Positions 1-9,330 of a stretch of 64,000 bases of DNA are shown here, one piece after another; the stretch's first letter is position 1, and every line of letters starts with the position of its first letter. Both the position numbers and the translations under genes were made by a program. Where the stretch lies: NCBI GenBank assembly GCA_035642535.1, contig DASQSE010000005.1, positions 1 through 64,000 on the forward strand, in the 5' to 3' direction. The stretch comes from Jatrophihabitans sp035642535. GTDB lineage: Bacteria > Actinomycetota > Actinomycetes > Mycobacteriales > Jatrophihabitantaceae. Under the pieces are notes generated by a model. The model had not been told where the DNA came from. It searched no databases and worked only from the letters and a program-made list of their open reading frames with translations.

Positions 1-545
1 ACGAACAGGGTGCGCCGGTAGTAGGCGAGCTCGAGAATGCTCTCCCGGATGTCGGCTCCGGCGCGGTGCGCCAGGCCCTTCTCGGGCTGCGACTGGTACA
101 CCCGCGGGTACCACCGTTTGGCGAGCTCCTTGAGCGAGGAGACGTCGACCATCCGGTAGTGCAGATGCCCGTCCAGAGCGGGCATGTCCCGAGCGAGGAA
201 CGCGCGATCGGTGGCGATCGAGTTGCCGCACAGCGGGGCCGTCTTCGGATCGGACACGTGCGACTTCACGTAGTCCAGCACGACCTGCTCGGCATCACCC
301 AGTGTCACCGTCGACGCACGAACCGCCTCGGTCAGCCCAGAGGCATCGTGCATCTCGCGGACAACGGGCAGCATCGTCTCCAGCACGTCGTCGTGGGCAT
401 GGATGATGACGTCCACCCCGTCGTCGAGCGGGACGAGTTCGGCGTCGGTGACAATCACGGCGACTTCGATCAGCGCATCTCGACGCAGATCAAGGCCGGT
501 CATCTCGCAGTCGACCCAAACCAGCCTGCCCTCACGCTCCGTCAC
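1..545 (-). CDS. orn: Oligoribonuclease Orn (3' end off window)
   Basis: A 3'-5' exoribonuclease that degrades 2-5 nt RNA oligomers (and pGpG in organisms with c-di-GMP) to mononucleotides in the cytoplasm. The minus strand reads an N-terminal WVDCEMTGLD motif (ExoI acidic pair), then HAHDDV, then NSIATDRAFL (ExoII) and the HRAGADI stretch (ExoIII His/Asp). This is the DEDDh order of Orn. About 181 residues are present; the family runs near 200, so only a short C-terminus is missing off the left edge. The start is GTG at 545; another in-frame GTG lies at 551. The gene is divergent from the pterin dehydratase across about 61 bp, which must hold both promoters. Confidence 0.96.
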   Translation of the reverse strand, partial: MTEREGRLVWVDCEMTGLDLRRDALIEVAVIVTDAELVPLDDGVDVIIHAHDDVLETMLPVVREMHDASGLTEAVRASTVTLGDAEQVVLDYVKSHVSDPKTAPLCGNSIATDRAFLARDMPALDGHLHYRMVDVSSLKELAKRWYPRVYQSQPEKGLAHRAGADIRESILELAYYRRTLF

Positions 546-606
546 GGGCACGAGGCTATACGCCGACTACGGTGGGTACACGAGGACATCAGCCGGAGGC
601 GATCGC

Positions 607-915
607 ATGCCCGCTCTGCTCGACCAGCCACAGATCGAGGAGAAGCTCAAGACGCGGCACCCGGACTGGTCGGGCGGCCCGGAAAAGCTCACCCGCTCGA
701 TCGAGTTCGCGAACTTCCTCACCGCCGCGGAGTTCATCAACCGGCTCGCGCCACGCTGCGAGGAGCTCGATCATCATCCGGATCTCGCGCTGCGCTGGCG
801 CTGGGTCGACATCGAACTTTCGACGCACAGCGCCGGGGGAGTCACCGACCTCGACATCACACTCGCCGGCATCGTCGACGAGGTCGCGTCCGACCTGCCG
901 CTGGCAGCGGAATGA
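607..915 (+). CDS. 4a-hydroxytetrahydrobiopterin dehydratase (pterin-4-alpha-carbinolamine dehydratase)
   Basis: A 102-residue protein of the PCD/DCoH family. The enzyme dehydrates 4a-hydroxytetrahydropterin to regenerate the oxidised pterin cofactor used by aromatic amino acid hydroxylases. In many bacteria without such a hydroxylase its true role is unsettled. The signature is plain: EELDHHPD (catalytic His pair), then WRWVDIELSTH, then GGVTDLD. The ATG at 607 follows a GGAGG box at 595-599 with 7-nt spacing. It is divergent from orn and ends 4 bp from the convergent aldehyde dehydrogenase. No aromatic amino acid hydroxylase is visible in this window. Confidence 0.93.
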   Translation: MPALLDQPQIEEKLKTRHPDWSGGPEKLTRSIEFANFLTAAEFINRLAPRCEELDHHPDLALRWRWVDIELSTHSAGGVTDLDITLAGIVDEVASDLPLAAE

Positions 916-919
916 CGGC

Positions 920-2311
920 TCAGAAGATCTTGCGCATGATCTTCTGCTTCAGCCTGCCGAACGGCGGATAGGCCAGCGACGGGTCGAACCACGTCGGCTT
1001 CGTCAGCACCGCCTTGCGATGGCTGAACGTCTCATAGCCCCACTTGCCGTGGTAGGCGCCGCTGCCGCTGTTGCCCACGCCGCCAAACGGCAGGTCGTTG
1101 ACGAGCAGGTGGTACATGAGGTGATTGATCACCGTGCCGCCGTTACTGATCTCCTCGAGCACCCGCTTGTGATGCGCGGGGTCCTCGCTGAACAGGTACA
1201 CGGCGAGCGGCTTCGGCCCGCGCTGCACGTGCGCGATCGCGTCGTCCAGTGAATCGATGGCGACGATCGGCAGCAGCGGCCCGAAGATCTCCTCGCGCAT
1301 CAGGTCGGCGTCGGCGTCCGGATCGACGATCACGGTCAACTCGGCGCGACGCGCCTCCGCGTCGAACTTGCCGCCGCGCACCGTCCGGCCGCCTGCCTTC
1401 GCGGCGAGCCCGGCCACCCGTCCGGCGTGGCGGCTGTTGATGATCGGCAACGTCGACTCTGCCGAGAACTCGTCGATGGCCTTTGTCAGCTCGAGAACGA
1501 ACGTGTCGCGCACCTCGCGGTGGACGAGGACGTAGTCCGGTGCGACGCACGTCTGCCCCGAGTTGAGCAGCTTGGCGAAGGCGATCCGGCGCGCGGCGAC
1601 GTTCAGCTTGGCGTCGTGGGCCACGATCACCGGGCTCTTGCCGCCTAACTCGAGCGTCACCGGAGTGAGATGTTTCGCCGCAGCCGCCATGACGACCTTG
1701 CCCACCTCCGGGCTGCCCGTGAAGAAGCAGTGGTCGAAGGCTTGGTCGAGCAGTTCCTGCGTGGCGTCAGCCGCACCCTCGACGACCGCGATCGCGTCCG
1801 GATCGAGGTACTGCGGCACCAACTCGGCGAGCAGCGCCGAGCAGGCGGGCGTCTGCTCCGACGGTTTGAGCACTGCGCAGTTGCCGGCGGCGACCGCGCC
1901 GACCAGCGGCGCGAGCACGAGGTGGAGGGGGTAGTTCCACGGCCCGACGATCAGGACGACGCCGAGCGGCTCGTACTGATACCACGCCTTACCGGGCCGG
2001 ACACTGACCGGCAGCGCGACGCGATTGGGCTTCATCCACGACTGCAGCTTCTTCGCCGCGAACTTCGCCTCTGCCGCGACCGGCGCCAGGTCGGCGAGCC
2101 AGGCCTCGACCGGGCCACGGCCGAGATCCTGCGCCAGCGCCGCGGCGAACTCGGCTTCCTTTTCGGTGACGAGCCGGGCGATGGCGTCGAGTTGGGCGAG
2201 CCGCCACTCGACCGGCCGGGTCCGCCCACCGCGGAAGGTGGCGCGCAGCTGCGCCACCGTGTCCGGGGTGCTGCGGGCGGCCGACGCGGGACGGGAGGCC
2301 GATACGGTCAT
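920..2311 (-). CDS. Aldehyde dehydrogenase, ALDH3-like
   Basis: A 463-residue NAD(P)-dependent aldehyde dehydrogenase oxidising aldehydes to carboxylates. Visible motifs are GPWNYPL (nucleotide-binding fold), FFTGS, ELGGKSP with the general base Glu near residue 221, and NSGQTC with the catalytic Cys near residue 255. Length, the absence of an N-terminal extension and the PPFGRLKQKI tail resemble the ALDH3 group acting on long-chain or aromatic aldehydes, not the ketoglutarate-semialdehyde type. The start is ATG 2311; the frame stays open upstream but without a ribosome site. It lies 73 bp downstream of the cyclodeaminase-like gene on the same strand, with a palindrome (2374-2387) in between, so it may belong to that operon or have its own operator. 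Confidence 0.93.
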   Translation of the reverse strand: MTVSASRPASAARSTPDTVAQLRATFRGGRTRPVEWRLAQLDAIARLVTEKEAEFAAALAQDLGRGPVEAWLADLAPVAAEAKFAAKKLQSWMKPNRVALPVSVRPGKAWYQYEPLGVVLIVGPWNYPLHLVLAPLVGAVAAGNCAVLKPSEQTPACSALLAELVPQYLDPDAIAVVEGAADATQELLDQAFDHCFFTGSPEVGKVVMAAAAKHLTPVTLELGGKSPVIVAHDAKLNVAARRIAFAKLLNSGQTCVAPDYVLVHREVRDTFVLELTKAIDEFSAESTLPIINSRHAGRVAGLAAKAGGRTVRGGKFDAEARRAELTVIVDPDADADLMREEIFGPLLPIVAIDSLDDAIAHVQRGPKPLAVYLFSEDPAHHKRVLEEISNGGTVINHLMYHLLVNDLPFGGVGNSGSGAYHGKWGYETFSHRKAVLTKPTWFDPSLAYPPFGRLKQKIMRKIF

Positions 2312-2373
2312 GGTCGATCCCTTCGCGAATGGGGATGTACCAGCCGCCCACGTTACTCGTCCGTAGCTGTTTG

Positions 2374-2387
2374 TGACCAACTGGTCA
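2374..2387. promoter_or_regulatory. 14-bp palindrome, candidate operator for the aldehyde dehydrogenase
   Basis: TGACCA-AC-TGGTCA: perfect 6-bp arms around a 2-bp centre. It overlaps the stop codon of the upstream gene and lies 63-76 bp ahead of the dehydrogenase ATG. A compact symmetric site in a 73-bp gap is typical of a TetR- or GntR-type operator. The binding protein is unknown; the only local TetR gene, at 34.5 kb, has a different candidate site. Confidence 0.4.
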
Positions 2388-3284
2388 TAGCGTCGCGTCG
2401 GCGGCCGCGACCGCTCGGGCGACGACCAGGTCTTGCCAGGCCATGCCGACGCTCTTGAACACCAGTGGCCGGTCGGCCGGCACGACAACTGCGCCGGAGA
2501 CGACGTCGCGCATCGGCACCAGATCGCCGGCGGTCAGCGAGCCTTCTGCGATGGCCAGCACGACGTCGCCCGCTTCGCGCAACGCGGTGGCCACGTCCTC
2601 GACGACGACCGTTGCTCGGCCGAGCAGCGGACCGTCGACCTCGCGGGCATCGGGCTCGTGCGAGCCGACCGCCACGACGACGACGTCCGCGCGCAGCGTC
2701 GCCGAGTCGAACAGCGGGGTGCGCGCCGACGTGGCGCACACGACGACATCTGCGGCGTCCAACTCGCGCTGCGCCAGCTCCGAACCGAGCGCGACGGACG
2801 GAAGACCCGTACGCGCCGGGTCGCGCACGAGGTAGGTCGCGTCCGTCAGCGACCGGACGGCCGCAAGCGCCGCCACGTGCCCGACGGCCTGCGGTCCGGA
2901 CCCGACCACTGCGACGCGCAGCGGCCGGTCGGGCAACCGGGCGAGCACCGCGGCGACCGATACGGCAGGAGTCCGCAGCGTCGTGAGCGCGGTGCCGTCG
3001 AGGACCGCGCGCAGCGCGAGCGTCCGGGAGTCGAACAACAGGTACGCGGCCTGGACGCGTGGCAGCCCACTGGCCGGATTCTCCGGCGCCACCGTCACCA
3101 CCTTGACGCCGGCCGCGTCCGAAGCCTCGGACGGCATGAGCAGGAACTGGCCGTGCGCGAGTTCGACGGCTGTCCGCGGCGGATCGGCAGCCGGGTCCAA
3201 CCCGTCGCGCAGCGCTGACCGGACGGCCTCGATCGCCGCGCGGTACCCGAGCGCGCCGACCGCGTCCGCGTCGAGATACCTCAT
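2385..3284 (-). CDS. Ornithine cyclodeaminase / mu-crystallin family protein (probable ketimine reductase)
   Basis: A 299-residue protein of the OCD/mu-crystallin family. The Rossmann dinucleotide-binding region is VAVVGSGPQAVGHVAAL, followed by DVVVCATSARTPLFDS and VVAVGSHEPDARE, all standard for this family. Characterised members include ornithine cyclodeaminase, delta-1-pyrroline-2-carboxylate reductase, alanine dehydrogenase and ectoine-pathway enzymes; sequence alone does not separate them. The ATG at 3284 overlaps the stop of the upstream proline-racemase-like gene in an ATGA, so the two are translationally coupled. That pairing favours a pyrroline-2-carboxylate reductase role in proline or hydroxyproline breakdown. 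This is inference. Confidence 0.85.
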   Translation of the reverse strand: MRYLDADAVGALGYRAAIEAVRSALRDGLDPAADPPRTAVELAHGQFLLMPSEASDAAGVKVVTVAPENPASGLPRVQAAYLLFDSRTLALRAVLDGTALTTLRTPAVSVAAVLARLPDRPLRVAVVGSGPQAVGHVAALAAVRSLTDATYLVRDPARTGLPSVALGSELAQRELDAADVVVCATSARTPLFDSATLRADVVVVAVGSHEPDAREVDGPLLGRATVVVEDVATALREAGDVVLAIAEGSLTAGDLVPMRDVVSGAVVVPADRPLVFKSVGMAWQDLVVARAVAAADATL

Positions 3285-4315
3285 CGGAGCAGGAAGCCGG
3301 GCACCAGCGGGTCGTACTGATCGACGGAGAACACGTGCTCGCCGGTGCGGTAGGCCGTGCCGGTCACCTGTGGAACCACCGCGGCGCGTCCCTCGACATC
3401 GACGGAGTTGAGCACCGTTCCGGTGAAGGTGCTGCCGACGATCGAGTCGTGCCGCAGCACAGTTCCCGAAGGCAGCCGGCCGTCCGCAGCCAGCACCGCC
3501 AGCCGGGCACCGGTGCCCGAGCCGCATGGCGATCGATCGACCTCGCCGTCGGCGAAGATCGTGACGTTGCGTTGCTGTACCTGCCCGTCGGACTCGCCGA
3601 GTTCGTCGAACCAGATCGTGCCGTAGATGCCGCTCAGCCGCGGATCCGTCGGATGCCGCGCGTGCTCGGTGTCGTTCAGCGCCCACTTGATCTCACGGCC
3701 GAGCGCGATCAGATCACCCAGCACGTCTGGCGTGACGGCAAGGCCGACCTGCCCAGCCGGCAAAGTGGCGTAGATGGCTCCGCCGTAGGCCACCGTCACG
3801 GTGACCTCGCCGCGCGACGTCTTGACCGGCACGTCGCGCGCGACGACCCAGCTCGGCACATTCACGAAATCGACGGCGACGACCCGGCCGGCCTCTCGAT
3901 GCACTCGCGCGGTCACCCGGCCGGACGGGACGTCGATGACGACGTCCGCAGTTCCGGAATCCGGAGCCGCGACCCGTCCGGTGTCCACGGCCCACACGCC
4001 GAGCGCGATCGTTCCGTGCCCGCAGGCCGTCGAGAAACCGTCCTTGTGCCAGAACAACACGCCGAGATCCGCGTCGCCGTCGTCCGGGGGCACGATGAAC
4101 CCGCCGTACATGTCTGCGTGACCGCGCGGCTCCGAACACAGCACCGCCCGAAGCCACTGCACCTCGGGATCGTCGATCGCCCGTGCGCGCCGGTCCGCGA
4201 CGCTGGTGCCCGGGATCGGCACAGGAGGGTCGGCGACGATTCGGAACGGCTCGCCGCCGGTGTGATAATCCGTCGTCGCGATCGTGGACGGCAACACAGC
4301 CGCACTCTCCCACAC
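3281..4315 (-). CDS. Proline racemase family protein (4-hydroxyproline epimerase / proline racemase type)
   Basis: A 344-residue cofactor-independent racemase/epimerase with two catalytic thiols. The first is in ACGHGT (Cys about residue 98), the second in SPCGSGT (about residue 264). Both Cys are present. In trans-3-hydroxyproline dehydratases of this family one Cys is replaced, so an epimerase or racemase acting on proline or hydroxyproline is the better reading. The N-terminal TDYHTGGEPFR is also typical. It is the first gene of a minus-strand set with the cyclodeaminase-like gene (4-bp overlap) and perhaps the aldehyde dehydrogenase, a plausible imino-acid catabolic set. The start at ATG 4315 has no clear ribosome site; a GTG a few codons in is possible. 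Confidence 0.88.
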   Translation of the reverse strand: MWESAAVLPSTIATTDYHTGGEPFRIVADPPVPIPGTSVADRRARAIDDPEVQWLRAVLCSEPRGHADMYGGFIVPPDDGDADLGVLFWHKDGFSTACGHGTIALGVWAVDTGRVAAPDSGTADVVIDVPSGRVTARVHREAGRVVAVDFVNVPSWVVARDVPVKTSRGEVTVTVAYGGAIYATLPAGQVGLAVTPDVLGDLIALGREIKWALNDTEHARHPTDPRLSGIYGTIWFDELGESDGQVQQRNVTIFADGEVDRSPCGSGTGARLAVLAADGRLPSGTVLRHDSIVGSTFTGTVLNSVDVEGRAAVVPQVTGTAYRTGEHVFSVDQYDPLVPGFLLR

Positions 4316-4340
4316 GGCTGCGTCCGCGCCGGCGGCGAAG

Positions 4341-4413
4341 TGCCCCCGGCAGGACTCGAACCTGCGACCAACCGCTTAGAAGGCGGGCGCTCTATCCACT
4401 GAGCTACGGGGGC
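4341..4413 (-). tRNA. tRNA-Arg (anticodon TCT)
   Basis: A 73-nt cloverleaf on the minus strand. The acceptor stem GCCCCCG pairs with CGGGGGC, the D-arm begins GCTC, the anticodon loop is CTTCTAA (TCT, reads AGA/AGG), and the T-arm is GCAGG-TTCGAGT-CCTGC. The discriminator is A and CCA is not encoded. One mismatch sits at the base of the anticodon stem (C opposite T). It lies 24 bp downstream of a 47-residue membrane-protein gene on the same strand, so the two may share a transcript. Confidence 0.96.
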
Positions 4414-4437
4414 CGGCTCTTTTTCGGACGCTGCACA

Positions 4438-4581
4438 TTATCTGCTCCCGGCGTTCGACGCCGTGCGTGGTGCGATGACTTTGCCGAGCGAGTAGTCCGA
4501 GTCGCGGGTGTCGGGGGTGCGGCCGAAGGCGACCGCGACGGATGCGATGACGATGAACGCGAGGACGAAAAGGGCGGCCAT
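4438..4581 (-). CDS. Small single-pass membrane protein, 47 aa, unknown function
   Basis: A 47-residue reading frame on the minus strand. It starts MAALFVLAFIVIASVAVAFG, a hydrophobic helix of about 18 residues at the extreme N-terminus, followed by a polar tail containing RTPDTRDSDYSLGK and ending NAGSR. The ATG at 4581 has GGAGA about 9 nt upstream on the minus strand. The stop (TAA) is 24 bp before the tRNA-Arg 5' end. The helix would insert without cleavage and leave a charged tail of about 27 residues. I do not recognise the family. Good spacing, a sensible hydrophobicity profile and its placement upstream of the tRNA make it a credible gene. Confidence 0.62.
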   Translation of the reverse strand: MAALFVLAFIVIASVAVAFGRTPDTRDSDYSLGKVIAPRTASNAGSR

Positions 4582-4675
4582 GGCAGTAAGTCTCCGCTCG
4601 TCAACATGCTGCCGCGACTGACTTATTGTCGGTGTTCATTGAAATCCTGCCATTCTTCGTGGCAGGGTGGTCGGC

Positions 4676-5653
4676 ATGCCCGCTCGCAAGCCGATCCGGT
4701 CCGTGGCAATCGTCGCGCTCGACGGGGTGCAGCCGTTCGAGCTCGGCGTCGCATGGGAGGGCTTCGGCCTCGACCGCAGTGACGAGGGGCTGCCCACGTA
4801 CGAATGCGTGGTCGTCTCGGCCAAGTCGACGGTGCGCACTGCCGCCGGCTTCACGATCAGCACGCCGCATCGCCTTGCCCGCGCGCGCGACGCGGATCTG
4901 GTTGTCGTGCCGGCGCAGGTCACGCATGACGAGCCGCCCGACGCAGTGAGCGATCTCCTGCGCGAAACCGTCGAGCGCGGCGGGCGAGTCATGAGCGTCT
5001 GCGCCGGCGCCTTCACGTTGGGTGCAGCCGGTCTGCTGGACGGCCGCCGCTGCACGACGCATTGGCGCTACGCCGAGGAACTCGCGCGCCGCTTTCCCGA
5101 AGCGCAGGTCGACCCCAACGTGCTGTTCGTGTGCGACGGGCCGGTGCTGACGTCGGCCGGCACGGCGTCCGGGCTCGACCTGTGTCTGCATCTCATCCGT
5201 GCCGACCATGGCGAGGACGTCGCGCGCCGGGTCGCGCGCCGCATGGTGATGCCCCCGCACCGCGACGGCGGGCAGGCGCAGTACGTCGACATGCCGATCC
5301 GTGCGCGGCCGGCCGACACGCTCGCGCCGTTGCTCGACGAGCTGACGACCGAGCTGGACCAGGAGCACACGGCGGCCTCGCTCGCCGCCCGCGCCGCGAT
5401 GAGCCCGCGGACGTTCGCGCGGCGGTTCCGGGCGGAAACAGGCACGACGCCGCACCTGTGGCTAACTCATCAGCGGGTGCTGCTGGCTCGTCGGATGCTC
5501 GAGGAAGGCGACGACCCGATCGACAGCGTTGCGGTGCGCTGCGGCTTCGGCACCGGGGCGATGCTGCGGCACCATTTCGGTCGCATCGTCGGCGTGTCGC
5601 CCGCGGCCTATAGGCGCGCGTTCCGGCCGGCCGCGCTTAGCACGCCCGCCTGA
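4676..5653 (+). CDS. GlxA family transcriptional regulator (DJ-1/PfpI domain plus AraC-type HTH)
   Basis: A 325-residue two-domain regulator. Residues 1 to about 185 form a DJ-1/PfpI amidase-like sensor fold (VAIVALDGVQPFELGVAWE at the start, nucleophile-elbow SVCAGAFTLG with Cys about 109, then TTHW). Residues about 215-320 are an AraC DNA-binding domain with two helix-turn-helices (AARAAMSPRTFARRFRAETG, then DSVAVRCGFGTGAMLRHHFGR). Relatives activate catabolic genes for small nitrogen compounds such as arginine, choline or carnitine. I chose ATG 4676 because GGCAGG lies 9 nt upstream; the GTG three codons earlier has no such site. The gene is divergent from the small membrane protein and tRNA. 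Its target is not evident. Confidence 0.92.
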   Translation: MPARKPIRSVAIVALDGVQPFELGVAWEGFGLDRSDEGLPTYECVVVSAKSTVRTAAGFTISTPHRLARARDADLVVVPAQVTHDEPPDAVSDLLRETVERGGRVMSVCAGAFTLGAAGLLDGRRCTTHWRYAEELARRFPEAQVDPNVLFVCDGPVLTSAGTASGLDLCLHLIRADHGEDVARRVARRMVMPPHRDGGQAQYVDMPIRARPADTLAPLLDELTTELDQEHTAASLAARAAMSPRTFARRFRAETGTTPHLWLTHQRVLLARRMLEEGDDPIDSVAVRCGFGTGAMLRHHFGRIVGVSPAAYRRAFRPAALSTPA

Positions 5654-5795
5654 CGCTTCCTCGGTCGCGCGTCCACAGCCGGCGCGCCGTCCACAAATCC
5701 GCGCGACGGGTCGCGACGTGTCCGCGCGTGGCGGTGTGCTTCTCACGTCCAGATCGGACGACCGGGATCCCGGATTTGAGAGCAGGAGCCACACC

Positions 5796-6287
5796 GTGAA
5801 CGACACGATGATCACGATCGTGGGGAACGTGGTCGACACACCCCGCCGACGCCGGACGAAGAGCGGCTATGACGTCACCAACTTCCGCATCGCTTCGACG
5901 TCGCGCCGCTTCGACCGCGAGCAGGAGAAGTTCATCGACAACGCGACGCTGTTCGTCAACGTGACCTGCTGGCGGCAGTTCGGCGTGAACATCGACCAGT
6001 CGATTCGAAAGGGCCAGCCCGTCCTGGTGTACGGCCGCTACACGATGCGGGAGTACACGGTGGAGGAGCAGGTGCGCACCTCCTACGAGCTCGAGGCGAT
6101 CGCCGTCGGGCACGACCTGTCGCGCGGTACGAGCGAGTTCACCCGCGTCTACCAGTCGGGCGGACCCACCGCGACCGTGGTGCGAGATGCCGACGGCCTG
6201 CCGAAGGACGAGAGCGATCACTGGCTCGATCTCGCCGACGACGAGCGCCCTGAGCTCGCGGAGCCGGAGCTCGCCGCGGCGTCGTGA
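5796..6287 (+). CDS. Single-stranded DNA-binding protein, secondary paralogue
   Basis: A 163-residue OB-fold protein. The N-terminus MNDTMITIVGNVVDTP, then FRIASTSRRFD, NATLFVNVTCWRQFG and KGQPVLVYGRY follow the SSB pattern. It lacks the acidic DDxPF tip that housekeeping SSB uses to recruit partners; the tail is acidic (DDERPELAEPELAAAS) but not that motif. It also stands away from rpsF/rpsR. Both facts suggest the accessory SSB of actinomycetes, linked elsewhere to sporulation or natural transformation, not the replicative one. GTG at 5796 has AGGAG at 5784-5788. A strong hairpin follows at 6321-6353. Confidence 0.88.
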   Translation: MNDTMITIVGNVVDTPRRRRTKSGYDVTNFRIASTSRRFDREQEKFIDNATLFVNVTCWRQFGVNIDQSIRKGQPVLVYGRYTMREYTVEEQVRTSYELEAIAVGHDLSRGTSEFTRVYQSGGPTATVVRDADGLPKDESDHWLDLADDERPELAEPELAAAS

Positions 6288-6320
6288 GGGAATGTTCGCG
6301 ACCCGGGTCGACAAAGGCGA

Positions 6321-6353
6321 CCGGCCCGGACCGCGCGATGCGGTCCGGGCCGG
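6321..6353. terminator. Bidirectional hairpin terminator
   Basis: A perfect 14-bp GC-rich inverted repeat, CCGGCCCGGACCGC (6321-6334) and GCGGTCCGGGCCGG (6340-6353), around the loop GCGAT. It lies between the convergent ssb paralogue and the Rpf-like gene, 33 bp after one stop and 23 bp after the other. No U-tract is present, as is usual in actinomycetes. Confidence 0.8.
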
Positions 6354-6376
6354 GATTGGCTGAGCCAGGGTGCCCG

Positions 6377-7063
6377 TCAGGGCAGCCGCAGCAGCTGACC
6401 GACGCGCAGCACACTCGGGTTGGCGAGGTGCTTGCGGTTGGCCCCGTACAACGCCCGCCATCCGCCGTGCACGTGGAACCGGTGTGCGATGCGGATCAGC
6501 GTGTCGCCGTGGCGCACGCGGTAGGTCGCGCGGTGGTGATGCCGCTGCGCCGCATGGTGGCGACGCGCCGCGTGGTGGTGCCGTGTCTTGTGTGCGGTGC
6601 GCGCACCGGCCCGGCCGGCGACCTGCGGTAGCGGTCGGCGGGTCGCCCGCCCGCTGTGCCTCGTCAGCCCGGCGCGCGGGCCGCATACCGGCCACGCGTG
6701 CGCTCCCTGCGAGGCTAGGACGCGGCGGGCGACCTCGATCTGCTCTGTGCGGGTTGCCCCGCTGGCCAGACGCGCATACCTGTGGCCGTGGTAGCCGGCC
6801 CAGGTGCCCGCGGAGAACTGCAAGCCGCCGTAGTAGCCGTTGCCGCTGTTGATGTGCCAGCGCTGCGAGCTTTCGCAGCTCGCGACTCGGTCCCAAACGC
6901 TGCGGCGCGGGGCCGCCGTGGCCGGTGTCGCGAAGGCGCCACTGATGACGGCGGCGGCGCCGAGTGTCGTGGCGATGGCCGCTATGGCTCGCCGGTTGTG
7001 ACGCGGTGCGTGCTGCGCGGCTGAGGTTTCAGCGCGCGGCGGCGCAGTGGTTCGGTTGTGCAT
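6377..7063 (-). CDS. Rpf-like peptidoglycan hydrolase with C-terminal LysM domain
   Basis: A 228-residue exported protein. Order: an N-terminal segment with the hydrophobic stretch AIAAIATTLGAAAVISGAFA and a TPATAAP cleavage region, then a resuscitation-promoting-factor fold beginning SVWDRVASCESSQRWHINS with the catalytic Glu near residue 64 and continuing GYYGGLQFSAGTWAGYHG. A linker very rich in His and Arg follows (about residues 150-185), then a LysM domain (YRVRHGDTLIRIAHRF to VLRVGQLLRLP). Rpf enzymes cleave peptidoglycan and wake dormant cells. The ATG at 7063 follows a GGGAGGG box 7 nt upstream. It is divergent from ettA over 485 bp. The His-rich linker is unusual and could bind metal or anionic wall polymers. 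Confidence 0.9.
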   Translation of the reverse strand: MHNRTTAPPRAETSAAQHAPRHNRRAIAAIATTLGAAAVISGAFATPATAAPRRSVWDRVASCESSQRWHINSGNGYYGGLQFSAGTWAGYHGHRYARLASGATRTEQIEVARRVLASQGAHAWPVCGPRAGLTRHSGRATRRPLPQVAGRAGARTAHKTRHHHAARRHHAAQRHHHRATYRVRHGDTLIRIAHRFHVHGGWRALYGANRKHLANPSVLRVGQLLRLP

Positions 7064-7548
7064 TGTCGATCCCTCCCGGGCAGCGCCGAAGACGCCGCCC
7101 TGGCGGATGGTCCCCGTCGTCGTGCGCCGTCTGGTCGACACTGACGAGCGGCCACATTTTCGTGGTCGGGCCGTCGGGGATCCGGCGGGGCCCGGGCAGT
7201 CGCCGACCCCTGCGGCTGACACCCGTCGCACCGTCCTGGTGGTGCGGCGCCGGTCGCGATGGACGCGGCGTGGCCGGTAACGACCGTGTCACGGTCCGCG
7301 GCGCGTCGCCAAATCGGCCGGCTGGCCGACGATCGTCCCGCTGAAGGTCCCGTGCCGCCGCGGTCAGGGGGATAGGGGCGGGTCGTCGGCCGCCCGGCGG
7401 GACGATCGACCCGTGAGCAGCGTCACAGGAATTTTACGCAAACCACACATCGCAGGGCGGTGGAGAAGGACGGCGTGCGGAACTGGGACACTGGATAGTT
7501 GACCGGCGCTCGCCGGAGACATGACGCAGAAGCTGGCAAGGACGGATA
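7064..7548. other. 485-bp divergent intergenic region, rpf-like / ettA
   Basis: A long non-coding gap between divergent genes. It must hold the promoters of the Rpf-like gene and of ettA. Actinobacterial rpf genes often carry a long structured leader, some with a c-di-AMP (ydaO) riboswitch. I looked for its conserved GCUAACCUCG-type core here and did not find it. Several short inverted repeats are present, but none clearly belongs to a known RNA class. A ribosome site (GGACGG) precedes the GTG start of ettA. Confidence 0.45.
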
Positions 7549-9228
<1,680 letters not shown>

Positions 9229-9330
9229 TCGCCCGAGTCGTATGGGTCTCGACGGAGTCGACTCCGGTTTCGAAAGGTGCAGTGCCGACGGCGTCGGCTC
9301 CGCCTTCGGGTGGCGGGTGGGGAGGCGGAC

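Noticed and set aside
7064..7548. c-di-AMP (ydaO/yuaA) riboswitch upstream of the Rpf-like gene
   Set aside because: Expected from knowledge of actinobacterial rpf genes, but the conserved core segments are not recognisable by eye. A covariance-model search (RF00379) would decide; no hit would confirm the rejection.
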